Source: Rhizobiales bacterium Ga0077537
GTDB lineage: Bacteria > Pseudomonadota > Alphaproteobacteria > Rhizobiales > Hyphomicrobiaceae
Length of the DNA stretch: 64,000 bases
Direction of reading: 5' to 3'
NCBI GenBank assembly: GCA_001464955.1
Contig: LNEM01000024.1
Location: forward strand, 62,001 to 126,000
Shown here: piece by piece, positions 48,701 to 56,980 of the stretch
Layout of the letters: every line of letters starts with the position of its first letter
Numbering within the stretch: position 1 is the first letter of the stretch
Made by a program: the position numbers and the translations under genes
The notes under the pieces: model-generated
The model's database searches: none
Seen by the model: the letters and a program-made list of their open reading frames with translations, nothing else
What the model was told of the DNA's origin: nothing

Positions 48701-49335
48701 GGCTCGACCTGCTGCTCGGCCGGCGTGCCGTGCCGTTGCACCTCGACATAGAGCGCCGCGCCGTAGATGGCGTGCAGCCGCTCGAGCCGCGCCCGGGCGA
48801 TCTCGGGTCGCCCGTCACGAAGCGCTGTATCGATCGGCCCGTCCGGCCCCCCCGTGAGCACGATGATGCCCTCGGGCCGCTCGGCGAGCTGCTCGATCTT
48901 GACGTGCGGCGTTTCGGTGTCGGGCGTCTTCAGGAAAGCGGCGCTGTTGAGCTTCGAGATGTTGGCGTAGCCCTGCTCCGTCCGCGCCAGCAGCGCCACC
49001 GGCCCGGCCGGTTTCGCTGCCGGGCCATTCGCCAGCTTGAAGGCCGCGTGCTTGTCCTCGGTGTCGCGAAAATCGACCTTCAGCGCCACGCCGACGATCG
49101 GCTGCACGCCCATGCCGGCGAGCTTGTCCGAGAACTCGAGCGCGCCGAACATGTTGCCGCTGTCGGTGAGCCCGATGGCCGGCATCATGTGCGCGTCCGC
49201 GAGCTTGCCGATCTTCGAGATCGGCAGCGCGCCCTCGAGCAGCGAATAGGCGGAATGCACCTTGAGGTGCACGAAACGCCCAGCCTGCGGCGGCACGGTG
49301 GGCTTGGCGGCGTCGGATCGAATCGGGGTGCTCAT
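45751..49335 (-). CDS. dnaE: DNA polymerase III alpha subunit
   Basis: The 1,194-aa replicative polymerase. The N-terminal PHP domain starts VHLKVHSAYSLLEG; the palm carries GPGRGSGAGSLVAY and the catalytic aspartates in PDFDIDF (about residue 433); fingers and helix-hairpin-helix regions follow, and the OB-fold domain lies near the C-terminus (GRLAAIVVSARERRSQKG). Length and order match the DnaE1 type. The adjacent lolD and lolCE genes are the usual neighbours in alphaproteobacteria. Confidence 0.97.
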   Translation of the reverse strand: MSTPIRSDAAKPTVPPQAGRFVHLKVHSAYSLLEGALPISKIGKLADAHMMPAIGLTDSGNMFGALEFSDKLAGMGVQPIVGVALKVDFRDTEDKHAAFKLANGPAAKPAGPVALLARTEQGYANISKLNSAAFLKTPDTETPHVKIEQLAERPEGIIVLTGGPDGPIDTALRDGRPEIARARLERLHAIYGAALYVEVQRHGTPAEQQVEPDLIALAYALGLPLVATNECYFAKPDDYEAHDALICIAEGRYVTEDDRRRLTREHYFKSADDMVRLFHDLPEAIENTIEIARLCAYRPRGRKPILPAFVKTEPGASQADREAAEAAELKRQAEAGLAVRLAAHGPAAGFTVEDYEKRLAYEVDVIAKMKFPGYFLIVADFIQWSKANGIPVGPGRGSGAGSLVAYSLTITDLDPLRFGLLFERFLNPERVSMPDFDIDFCQDRREETILYVQKKYGADRVAQIITHGKLQARAVLRDVGRVLQMPYGQVDKLCKMVPNNPANPVTLREAIDGEPKLQEARDEDPVVARLLEISEKLEGLYRHASTHAAGMVIGDRPLDELVPMYRDPKSSFPITQFNWKLVEAAGLVKFDFLGLKTLTVLQKAVELIKRGRGVDVDLAALEIGGNDPKVVAAYELLAKADTVGVFQLESTGMRESLKRLKPDRFEDIIAMVALYRPGPMDNIPTYINRKHGDEPIEYPHELIKPILEETYGVIIYQEQVIQIAQVMGGYSLGQADLLRRAMGKKDKNEMAKQQARFVEGAMANGVSKADATYIFELVDKFAGYGFNKSHAAAYALVSYHTAYLKANFREEFLAASMTLDMANTDKLANFASEARRSGIEVAPPCINRSEVEFSVDPPQAEGQHGRIRYALAGLKNVGAGAVATIVAERRQNGPFKSLADFASRFDPKQVNKRALEMLAQSGAFDALEKSRALVHGNADVMVASAQRLNADKASGISDMFGASEGPRLDLKTVKAWTPMERLQYEFGGVGFYLSGHPLDQYGSILPKLGVSRFADFEARAGISATAGRLAAIVVSARERRSQKGNKFAFGLFSDATGQFEAVIFSDTLAKSGALLEAGTAVLLSVEAERDGETVKMRVNSIEALDQAADNVNRGVKIVLDGRATAGSKGIAREIARILRPGGKGEVRLTLEVAGVQGVAGGREIEMVLPGRYDIGAAVRGEISTVPGVLEVIEV

Positions 49336-49438
49336 GCCCGGAGATTATCACCCGCGATCGGCCCCACGCCAAACCGCCGGACACAATCCCCGCATTCCAC
49401 CGTCCTTGGCGTTCGCTGGCGGCGGGAGGCGCGATCGC

Positions 49439-50170
49439 TCAGCCGACCGTCTCCGGCCGGATCTCGACGAGCTGACCTTTTTCCATGCGCAGCACCCGGT
49501 GCATCCGCCGCGCCAGATCCATGTTATGGGTGGCGATCAGCGCCGCGACGCCTGTCCGCTCGATGAGCGAGACGAACTCGGAAAAGACATGGTCCGATGT
49601 CGTCGGATCGAGATTGCCGGTCGGCTCGTCCGCGAGCAGGAGGCGTGGCGAATTGGCGAGCGCCCGCGCGATGGCGGTCCGCTGCTGCTCGCCGCCCGAG
49701 AGCTCCGCCGGCCGGTGTTCGAGCCGTTCGGCGAGGCCGAGCCCGGTGAGCAATTCCGTCGCCCGCGCCCGCGCGACGCGATCGCTTTTGCCCTGGATCA
49801 GTTGCGGGATCATCACGTTCTCGACCGCCGAGAACTCCGGCAGCAACTGATGGAACTGGTAGACGAAGCCCATCTCGGCCCGCCGCACCCGCGTGCGCGC
49901 GTTGTCGTCCATCTTCGAGCAATCGCGACCATTGACGATGACGCTGCCGCTGTCCGGTGTCTCGAGCAGGCCCGCGATGTGCAGGAACGTCGATTTGCCG
50001 GCGCCGGACGGCCCGACGAGCGCCACCGCCTGCCCCGGCATCAGCCGCGCGTGCGCGCCGTCGAGCACATGGATGGCGCGCGCGCCCTGATGGAACGTGC
50101 GTCTCAGCTCGACGAGTTCCAGCACGGCCGTCGGATGCGGTGTCAGGTCCTGCACGGATTCACCCCTCAT
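49439..50170 (-). CDS. lolD: Lipoprotein-releasing system ATPase LolD
   Basis: A 243-aa ABC ATPase that powers release of outer-membrane lipoproteins from the inner membrane. Walker A GPSGAGKST, signature LSGGEQQR, Walker B LLLADEPTGNLD, switch ATHN. The ATG at 50170 overlaps the stop of the permease gene (ATGA), so translation is coupled; the frame runs on upstream only as a shadow. Confidence 0.93.
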   Translation of the reverse strand: MRGESVQDLTPHPTAVLELVELRRTFHQGARAIHVLDGAHARLMPGQAVALVGPSGAGKSTFLHIAGLLETPDSGSVIVNGRDCSKMDDNARTRVRRAEMGFVYQFHQLLPEFSAVENVMIPQLIQGKSDRVARARATELLTGLGLAERLEHRPAELSGGEQQRTAIARALANSPRLLLADEPTGNLDPTTSDHVFSEFVSLIERTGVAALIATHNMDLARRMHRVLRMEKGQLVEIRPETVG

Positions 50171-51480
50171 TCGTACCGCAGCGCTTCGACCGGATCGAGC
50201 TTCGACGCCCGCCACGACGGATAGAGTGTCGCGAGCACCGAGAGAACGAGCGCCATCGCGACGATCCAGGCCGTCTCGGCGACGTCGATTCGCGCCGGCA
50301 GCCGCGTCAGATAGTAGACCTGCGGGTCCATCAGCTTGGTCCCGAGGACCGTCTGGAGGAGCTGCCGGATGGATTCGATGTTCCAGCAGAACACGACCCC
50401 CAGGATCAGCCCCGCGATGGTGCCGACGACGCCGATCGAGGCCCCCGTTATGAGGAACACCCGCATGATCGCGCCCTTCGTCGCCCCCATGGTACGCAGG
50501 ATGGCGATGTCGCGGCTCTTCTCCTTCACCAGCATCATGATGCCGGAAATGATGTTGAGCGCCGCCACCAGCACGATCAGCGACAGGATGATGAACATCA
50601 CGTTGCGCTCGACCTCGAGCACCGTGAAGAACGTCTCGTTGCGTTTTCGCCAGTCGGAGAAATGGAGGGTCGGCCCGCCGGCCGCCCGCATCGGTCCGAT
50701 GACGCCGTCGACGGCATCCGGGCTGCTGACCAGCACTTCGAGCACGTCCACCTCGGCGCCGCGCGAGAAATAGCGCTGCGATTCGACGAGCGGCATGAAC
50801 ACCATCGTCTTGTCGTACTCCGACATGCCGAGTTCGAAGATCGCCGCGATACGGTATCGCTTGATGCGAGGCGCCGTGCCGAACGGCGTCGAGGCCCCCT
50901 TCGGCGCCACGAGCGACACGCTGTCGCCAAGCCCCACCTGCAGGAGGTTGGCGAGCCGGGTGCCGAGCGCGATGCCGTCCTGGTCGTCGAAGCCGTCGAG
51001 CGTGCCGAAGCGGATGTTGCCGGAGACGAGCGTCAGCTTTTTCAGGCTCTCTTCCGAGAGCCCGCGCACCAGCGCCCCGAGCGTGTTCTGAGGCGACGAG
51101 ATCATCGCCTGTCCTTCGATCAACGGCAGCACGGCCTTGACACCGGGCACGGCCCTGAGACGCCCGGCGGCGTCCATGTAATCCTCGAACGGGGCCTGGA
51201 TCTTGTGCACGATCACGTGCCCGTTGATGCCGAGGATCTTCTGGAAGAGTTCGTGCCGGAAGCCGTTCATCACCGCCATGACGATGATCAGCGTCGCAAC
51301 GCCCAGCATGATCCCGATGAACGAGATCCCGGCGATGACCGAGATGAAGCCTTCCTTGCGCCGCGCCCTGAGATAGCGCTTCGCAAGCAGCCACTCGAAC
51401 GGCGCGAACGGCGCCGTATCGACGCTCGTCTCGGCACGTGTCGCTGGGGCGCCCGTCTTTTCGGCCGCTGTGATCGCCAT
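50167..51480 (-). CDS. lolC: Lipoprotein-releasing system permease, LolC/LolE family
   Basis: A 437-aa membrane protein with one N-terminal and three C-terminal membrane segments around a large periplasmic domain, the MacB/LolCE topology. Family markers: WLLAKRYLRARRKEGFISVIAGIS and LRTMGATKGAIMRVF. Only one permease gene is present, as is usual in this group, where a homodimer is thought to replace LolC and LolE. It is coupled to lolD. Confidence 0.92.
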   Translation of the reverse strand: MAITAAEKTGAPATRAETSVDTAPFAPFEWLLAKRYLRARRKEGFISVIAGISFIGIMLGVATLIIVMAVMNGFRHELFQKILGINGHVIVHKIQAPFEDYMDAAGRLRAVPGVKAVLPLIEGQAMISSPQNTLGALVRGLSEESLKKLTLVSGNIRFGTLDGFDDQDGIALGTRLANLLQVGLGDSVSLVAPKGASTPFGTAPRIKRYRIAAIFELGMSEYDKTMVFMPLVESQRYFSRGAEVDVLEVLVSSPDAVDGVIGPMRAAGGPTLHFSDWRKRNETFFTVLEVERNVMFIILSLIVLVAALNIISGIMMLVKEKSRDIAILRTMGATKGAIMRVFLITGASIGVVGTIAGLILGVVFCWNIESIRQLLQTVLGTKLMDPQVYYLTRLPARIDVAETAWIVAMALVLSVLATLYPSWRASKLDPVEALRYE

Positions 51481-51649
51481 CTGCGCTGCCTTCCTGTTTG
51501 AGGCTGCATGTCAACGGCACCCTGCCGCAATTCGCGGCGAGATTGCGGCGGCGGGGCCGTCGATCCCCGCTTGTTAGCAGTCGGCGCGCGTGATCGACGC
51601 CAGCCGCCGTCACAATCCACCGGCCAAATGGCGCGCCTGCGACACTGCA

Positions 51650-51681
51650 GGGCCGCCGTCGGGTCGACCCGACGGCGGCCC
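51650..51681 (-). terminator. Perfect 32-base palindrome after proS
   Basis: Two 16-base arms with no loop (GGGCCGCCGTCGGGTC and its reverse complement) centred at 51665/51666, 19 bases past the proS stop. As RNA it gives a very stable hairpin. There is no T run on either side, so termination is probable but not certain. The remaining bases up to lolC (51481-51649) hold no gene. Confidence 0.5.
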
Positions 51682-51699
51682 GACGAATGCCGCCGACCC

Positions 51700-53055
51700 T
51701 CAGGCAGGCACACGCTCGCGCATCACGTCGTCGATCAGCGCCGCCGCGGCCGCGTCCGGCGGCAACGTCCGGCGCGCACCGTCACGGCGGGCCTTGATCT
51801 CGACTTCGCCGGCCTTGACGCCCTTCGGCCCGACGATGAGCTGATACGGAATTCCGATGACGTCCATGGTCGCGAACTTCGCGCCCGGCCGCTCGTCGCG
51901 ATCGTCGACCAGGACCTCGATCCCGGCGGCTTCGAGGCGGCGCTCGAGGTCGGCGACCACCTTGTCCGTGTCCGCGTCCCCGGGCTTCAGGTTGACCAGC
52001 GCCACTTCGAACGGCGCCACCGGAACCGGCCACACGATGCCGTCCTTGTCGTGGCTCGCCTCGATGATCGCCGCCACCACCCGCGACGGTCCGATGCCGT
52101 AGGAGCCCATGTGCACCGTCACGGGCTTGCCGTCCGGCCCCTGCACGGCGGCCTTCATCGGCTCGGAATACTTGGTGCCGAAGTAGAAGATGTGCCCGAC
52201 CTCGATTCCCCGCGCGGACACCCGTGTATCGGCGGCAAGCCCCTCCCACGCGGTGGCGTCGTGCATTTCCGAGGTTGCCGCATAGAGCGAGGTCCACCGG
52301 TCGACGGTCGACTGCAGGCCGTTGACGTCGTCGAAATCGACGTCGGCCGGCGGCGTCGCAAACGCCAGGTAGTCCTTGTGGCAGAACACCTCGCTCTCGC
52401 CCGTCTCGGCGAGAATGATGAACTCGTGGCTGAGATCACCGCCGATCGGCCCGGTATCGGCCCGCATCGGAATGGCCTTGAGGCCGAGCCGTGCGAAGGT
52501 GCGGAGGTACGCGACGAACATCTTGTTGTAGGCGTGCCGCGCCGCCTCCTTGGTGAGGTCGAACGAATAGGCGTCCTTCATCAGGAATTCGCGGCTGCGC
52601 ATGACGCCGAACCGCGGCCGCACCTCGTCCCGGAACTTCCACTGGATATGGTAGAGATTGAGCGGCAGATCCCGGTAGCTCTTCGCGTACGTGCGAAAGA
52701 TCGCGGTGATCATCTCCTCGTTCGTCGGGCCGAACAGCATCTCGCGCTCATGCCGGTCCTGGATCCGGAGCATCTCCTTGCCGTAGGCGTCGTAGCGGCC
52801 GGATTCACGCCACAGATCCGCCGACTGGATGGTCGGCATCAGGAGCTCCACCGCCCCCGACCGGTTCTGTTCTTCCCGGATGACGGCATTGACCTTGTTC
52901 AGGATGCGCAGTCCGAGCGGCAGCCAGGCATAGATGCCGGCGCTCTCCTGCCGGATGAGGCCCGCGCGCAGCATAAGCTGGTGCGAGATGATCTCGGCCT
53001 CTTTGGGTGTCTCCTTCAGGACCGGCAGGAAGTATCGGCTGAGGCGCATGGCCAT
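51700..53055 (-). CDS. proS: Prolyl-tRNA synthetase
   Basis: A 451-aa class II synthetase that charges tRNA-Pro. Motif 2 ([21 protein letters not shown]-type) and motif 3 (GSYGIGPSR) are visible, and the C-terminal anticodon-binding domain follows. It lacks the editing insertion domain of the 570-aa E. coli enzyme, as is normal in alphaproteobacteria. Of three in-frame ATGs I prefer 53055, six bases after GGAG; 53049 would give the family-typical MRLSRYFLP and is nearly equal. Confidence 0.95.
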   Translation of the reverse strand: MAMRLSRYFLPVLKETPKEAEIISHQLMLRAGLIRQESAGIYAWLPLGLRILNKVNAVIREEQNRSGAVELLMPTIQSADLWRESGRYDAYGKEMLRIQDRHEREMLFGPTNEEMITAIFRTYAKSYRDLPLNLYHIQWKFRDEVRPRFGVMRSREFLMKDAYSFDLTKEAARHAYNKMFVAYLRTFARLGLKAIPMRADTGPIGGDLSHEFIILAETGESEVFCHKDYLAFATPPADVDFDDVNGLQSTVDRWTSLYAATSEMHDATAWEGLAADTRVSARGIEVGHIFYFGTKYSEPMKAAVQGPDGKPVTVHMGSYGIGPSRVVAAIIEASHDKDGIVWPVPVAPFEVALVNLKPGDADTDKVVADLERRLEAAGIEVLVDDRDERPGAKFATMDVIGIPYQLIVGPKGVKAGEVEIKARRDGARRTLPPDAAAAALIDDVMRERVPA

Positions 53056-53329
53056 GAGGCTCCGGTTGGAAGCAGGGCGCATCGGGGAGGCTGTCGAGCC
53101 CCCGCGCCCCGAGTGATCGGTGATGGGGTGTCGTTAGCCCCGGCGCGGACCCCGCGCTACGTGGCGAAGTGCCATTTTCCGGCGCTTCCCGCAATCCTTG
53201 GCGCATTGTCCCGCCCCCCGGCCCGGGCCATCCTCGGCCATTGACAGGTAACGGATCACCGACGTTGGGAACAAAGTCAATTTGTCACAGAAATGTGCTG
53301 ACAGGTGCAGCGGCCTCGGCTACGTTGCG

Positions 53330-53563
53330 GGCGTTGCTACGAAAAGGGGTCGGCACCGGACGAGTCCGGGTTGAGCCCAGGTCTGGGGAGACATGACAGT
53401 CCGATCAGCTTGCGCCAGAAAAGCGACGGACTGAAAACCAGGGCGAGCGTTACCCTTGGCCACCAAGGGTAAGGTATCAGGCCGGAAACAAAGATAGTTT
53501 ATCTGCGATCCAATGATCGGAAGCTCAGGGGCAAAGCCGGAAGGCTCTGCCCCGATTGTTTTT
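53330..53563 (+). ncRNA. Candidate structured small RNA ending in a terminator
   Basis: Seven short inverted repeats follow one another on the plus strand: 53356-53369, 53376-53387, 53397-53433, 53450-53472 (perfect 9-base stem), 53492-53504, 53506-53519 and the terminator 53528-53553 with T-rich tail to 53563. No protein frame fits, and the flanking genes proS and DUF1467 are on the minus strand, so the terminator needs its own transcript. A possible promoter is CTGACA (about 53298) with CTACGT 17 bases later. I do not recognise 6S, tmRNA, SRP or RNase P signatures. The rest of the 548-base gap shows nothing else. Confidence 0.5.
53528..53563 (+). terminator. Rho-independent terminator in the proS-DUF1467 gap
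   Basis: Outer arms GGGGCA/TGCCCC (53528-53533/53548-53553) and inner arms AGCC/GGCT around GGAA-type loop bases, followed by GATTGTTTTT. The T run is on the plus strand only. Confidence 0.8.
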
Positions 53564-53603
53564 CGGCCACTGCCGGACGCGCCTCAGCACACCGTCGCGA
53601 CGA

Positions 53604-53864
53604 CTATTCCGTGCCTGCCGAAAGCCCGAGGAGATCGATGATCCTGAGCTGAACGCCGACATAGAGCAGCGCGAAGATCACGGCTGAAACTCCGGTCGTG
53701 ATGAGCAGCACCCGTCCGAGCCGGAACTGCGCCGGCGCACTTTCCGGCGTCCCCGCCACGACGCTGCCGGCCTCCGCCTGCGTCACGACGCCGAACGGCA
53801 GCACGATGAACAGCGTCACCCACCAGACGATGAAATAAACAGCTATCAGGAATACGACGCTCAT
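53604..53864 (-). CDS. DUF1467 family small membrane protein
   Basis: An 86-aa protein with two membrane segments (VVFLIAVYFIVWWVTLFIV and VLLITTGVSAVIFALLYVG) joined by a loop with LPFGVVTQAEAG, the DUF1467 pattern. It sits between the methylmalonyl-CoA epimerase gene and proS, its usual place in alphaproteobacteria. Function unknown. The frame is open further upstream, but only MSVVFLIAVY fits the family. Confidence 0.88.
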   Translation of the reverse strand: MSVVFLIAVYFIVWWVTLFIVLPFGVVTQAEAGSVVAGTPESAPAQFRLGRVLLITTGVSAVIFALLYVGVQLRIIDLLGLSAGTE

Positions 53865-53916
53865 GCGGTTCCTCGGACTGGTTGGGGGTGACGGCAGCCG
53901 GCTGGCGGCGCCGCGA

Positions 53917-54321
53917 TCAAGCCTGCTCGAGTTCGACCAGCGTGCCGCAGAAATCCTTCGGATGCAGGAACAGGACGGGCTTGCCGTGTGCCCCGATCTT
54001 CGGTTCCCCATCGCCGAGGACCCGGGCGCCGTCCGCCTTCAGCCTGTCCCGCGCCGCGATGATGTCGTCGACCTCATAGCAGACGTGATGGATGCCGCCG
54101 TCCGGGTTCTTCTCGAGAAACTTCGCGATCGGCGAATTGGCTCCGTGCGGCTGCAGAAGCTCGATCTTGGTGTTCGGCAACTCGACGAACACGACCGTCA
54201 CGCCATGCTCCGGCAGCGTATCGGGCGCCGTCACCTTGGCCCCGAGCGTATTGCGGTAGACGGCCGTCGAGGCCTCGAGGTTCCGGACGGCGATGGCGAC
54301 GTGGTTCAGGCGGCCGATCAT
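53917..54321 (-). CDS. mce: Methylmalonyl-CoA epimerase
   Basis: A 134-aa glyoxalase-fold enzyme that interconverts (S)- and (R)-methylmalonyl-CoA, needed for propionyl-CoA to enter the TCA cycle. The N-terminal LNHVAIAVRNLE carries the first metal His, GGIHHVCYEVDD the second, and the C-terminal GTLVELEQ the metal Glu. The start at 54321 gives the exact family length. Confidence 0.94.
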   Translation of the reverse strand: MIGRLNHVAIAVRNLEASTAVYRNTLGAKVTAPDTLPEHGVTVVFVELPNTKIELLQPHGANSPIAKFLEKNPDGGIHHVCYEVDDIIAARDRLKADGARVLGDGEPKIGAHGKPVLFLHPKDFCGTLVELEQA

Positions 54322-54418
54322 GTGCTTGGGTCCCGTTGCGAGCGTTGGGTTGGCCCGAGTATAGCCGAGCCGGCGCGCCCGCGACAGGCGACGCTGACAC
54401 GGTACCCGGGCATGACGG

Positions 54419-56143
54419 TCAGCCCTTGACGCCTGCGACGATCGACACGAACACCTTGACGATCGGCTTCTTGCCCCACGCCTGATCGATGGCCGAGCGT
54501 ACCGAGCGCCGGAGTGCCTCGCGCAGCATGTCCGGATCGCGCCGGCGGCCCGGAGGAATGCCCTTGAGCGTACCTTCCACCGCATCGAACACGATATCTT
54601 CCATGCTCGTCCCGTACCGGTCCTCGAACGGAATGCCGTCGAGGGCGATCTCCGGGTCCGCCAGCACCTCACCCTTTCGCGACAGCACCAGCGAGATGGC
54701 CGCAAGTCCGACCCAGGCGAGTTTCCGCCGCTCGCGGACGGCGCTATCGTCCTCGGGCAAGATCAGCCGGCCGTCACGGAAGAGCCGCCCCACCGGCGCC
54801 TCGTCGACGATCCGTGCCGCGCCCGGCGCCAGCAGAACGACCTCGCCGTTGACGGGCGTCAGAACCTCTTTCACGCCGCAGGCGCGCGCGATCCGCGCGT
54901 GCTCTTTCAGGTGCCGGATTTCGCCATGCATCGGAATGGCGATCCGCGGCTGGATCCAGCCGTACATCTGGCGCAGTTCCTCCCGCCGCGGATGTCCGGT
55001 GACGTGCACCAGCGTGTCGTTGTCGGTGACGACGTCGACGCCCATTCGCGCGAGCGAGTTCTGGATGCGCCCGATGGTCTTCTCGTTTCCGGGAATGGTC
55101 CGCGACGAGAAGATGACCGTGTCGCCCTCGTTGAGCGCGATCTCCGGGTGCTGCCGCTCCGCGATCCGGGCAAGCGCCGCCCTCGGCTCCCCCTGGCTAC
55201 CGGTCACGATGGCGACGACGTCGTCGGGCGCGAAGTAGGAGAATTCGTTCTGGTCGGAGTACCGGAAGTTGCGTGGCAGATAGCCGGTGTCGATCGCCAC
55301 CTGGATGGCGCGATGCAGCGACCGCCCCGCGACGACGAGATGCCGCCCCGTCGCCTCGGCCGCGTTCGCGACGGCCTTGATGCGCGCGACGTTCGAGGCG
55401 AACGACGTCACCAGGACCCGGCGCTTGGCGGCCGCGATCACCTTGGTCAGCGACGTCGCCACATCCACTTCCGAGGGCGACCGGCCATCACGGAAGGCGT
55501 TCGTCGAATCGCCGACCAGCGCCAGCACGCCCTCCTGGCCCAGCGCCTGGATGCGCGCTTCGTCGGCCGGCAGGCCGATCAGCGGGTGATCGTCGAGCTT
55601 CCAGTCGCCCGTATGGAACACCGTGCCGTGCGGTGTCCGGATCGCCATGCCGTTCGGCTCGGGGATCGAGTGCGACATCGAGATCATTTCGCACTGGAAC
55701 GGTCCGACGCTGAACTTGCCTCCAAGCGGCACCTCGACGATCGGGATCTTGAGCCCGCCACCGTTCTCGGCCAGTTTGGCCTTGAGGAAGGCCGCCGTGA
55801 ACGGCGTCGCATAGACCGGCACCTTCAGCCGGGGCCAAAGCTCGATCACCGCCCCGAGATGATCCTCGTGCGCGTGCGTCAGCACGATGCCCTCGAGCGC
55901 CTTGCCCTGAGCTTCGATGAACTTGAGGTTCGGGAGGATGACGTCGACCCCCGGATCGTCCTCGCCTTCCGGGAAGGTGATGCCGAGATCGACCATCATC
56001 CACCGGCGCCCGCCACTCGGCCCGAGCCCGTAGAGATAGCAGTTCATCCCGATCTCACCGAGACCGCCCAGGGCGAGAAAAATGAGTTCATCGCCTTCGC
56101 GCCGTGCTCGCCGGCCTGCTGCCGGCGTCGTGTCTTCTGCCAT
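54419..56143 (-). CDS. rnj: Ribonuclease J
   Basis: A 574-aa metallo-beta-lactamase/beta-CASP ribonuclease that matures and degrades RNA by endo- and 5'-3' exonuclease activity. The zinc motif HAHEDH is at residues 90-95; FHTGDWKLDD, the beta-CASP motif region with VTSFASNVARI, and HVTGHPRREEL follow. It lies 69 bases downstream of birA in the usual alphaproteobacterial order. Confidence 0.95.
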   Translation of the reverse strand: MAEDTTPAAGRRARREGDELIFLALGGLGEIGMNCYLYGLGPSGGRRWMMVDLGITFPEGEDDPGVDVILPNLKFIEAQGKALEGIVLTHAHEDHLGAVIELWPRLKVPVYATPFTAAFLKAKLAENGGGLKIPIVEVPLGGKFSVGPFQCEMISMSHSIPEPNGMAIRTPHGTVFHTGDWKLDDHPLIGLPADEARIQALGQEGVLALVGDSTNAFRDGRSPSEVDVATSLTKVIAAAKRRVLVTSFASNVARIKAVANAAEATGRHLVVAGRSLHRAIQVAIDTGYLPRNFRYSDQNEFSYFAPDDVVAIVTGSQGEPRAALARIAERQHPEIALNEGDTVIFSSRTIPGNEKTIGRIQNSLARMGVDVVTDNDTLVHVTGHPRREELRQMYGWIQPRIAIPMHGEIRHLKEHARIARACGVKEVLTPVNGEVVLLAPGAARIVDEAPVGRLFRDGRLILPEDDSAVRERRKLAWVGLAAISLVLSRKGEVLADPEIALDGIPFEDRYGTSMEDIVFDAVEGTLKGIPPGRRRDPDMLREALRRSVRSAIDQAWGKKPIVKVFVSIVAGVKG

Positions 56144-56212
56144 TTCCGGCGTTATCCTTCAGATGACCATCCCGGCCATCGACTTCTGTTGAATGGGTAT
56201 CACCCGTCAGGG

Positions 56213-56980
56213 TTACACCGATTGACCCGCGAGCGCCACGTCCCCGAACGTATAGCGCAGCACAGTCCCGTCGTCCGACCGTATGAGCAGCGCGCCGTCC
56301 GCGTCGAGCCCCGCGAATGCGCCCGCCGCCGGTCCCGTTCCCGTGTTGACCGTCATGCGCTGGCCGACCGGGATCGAGCGTTCGAGAAAAGCCTGCCTAA
56401 TGACGTCGAACCGCCGGCCACGGTCCCATGCCGCGAGCCAGCCCGCGAGCGCCTGCGCGAGCCGCAGGCTCATCGTGTCGAAACCGGCATCGCCCCCATG
56501 GCTCGCAAGCGACGTCACCGCGCGCCCCGCGATCTCGGGCACCACGGAAAGATTGATTCCGATGCCGATCGCCGCGGCCACAGAGCGCCCGCTGACCGTG
56601 CTCTCGACCAGGATGCCCGACGCCTTGGCCCCATCGATGAGGACGTCGTTCGGCCACTTGAGGTGCAGCGAGCCGCGCTGATCGACAGGCAGGCCAGCGG
56701 CGATGGCATCGCAGGCGGCGAGCCCGGCCACGATGGCGAGTTGTGGCAGCACCGCAATGTCGCAACCGGGTTCGACGAGGAGAGTCCCCGCGAAGTTTCC
56801 ATCCGTCGTCGCCCATGACCGACCCGAGCGGCCCCGCCCGCGTGTCTGCTCGCGGGCAGTGATCCAGACCGGGCCGTGATCACCCGTAGCCGCGCGCCGG
56901 AGGGCCTCGCTGTTCGTCGAATCGACCTCGTCGAGCGCGATGACGCGCCACCCCACGGGCCAGTCCGCCGAAGAACTCAC
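56213..56980 (-). CDS. birA: Biotin-[acetyl-CoA carboxylase] ligase
   Basis: A 255-aa enzyme that attaches biotin to carboxylase carrier domains. Motifs: DEVDSTNSEALRR, the biotinyl-AMP loop GRGRSGRSW, and LKWPNDVLIDG. No N-terminal DNA-binding domain, so it is a ligase only. It starts with GTG at 56980, overlapping the nuoN stop (GTGA), which ties it to the nuo operon. Confidence 0.93.
   Translation of the reverse strand: MSSSADWPVGWRVIALDEVDSTNSEALRRAATGDHGPVWITAREQTRGRGRSGRSWATTDGNFAGTLLVEPGCDIAVLPQLAIVAGLAACDAIAAGLPVDQRGSLHLKWPNDVLIDGAKASGILVESTVSGRSVAAAIGIGINLSVVPEIAGRAVTSLASHGGDAGFDTMSLRLAQALAGWLAAWDRGRRFDVIRQAFLERSIPVGQRMTVNTGTGPAAGAFAGLDADGALLIRSDDGTVLRYTFGDVALAGQSV

Noticed and set aside
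45667-49566. Plus-strand open frame of about 1,300 codons opposite dnaE
   Set aside because: Its composition is that of an antisense frame, and dnaE on the other strand is complete with its catalytic aspartates.
53391-53435. Tiny plus-strand frame (ATG at 53393, 13 codons) after GGGGAG, as a possible leader peptide
   Set aside because: The ribosome site is too close to the ATG and no gene follows on this strand; it falls within a hairpin of the candidate RNA.
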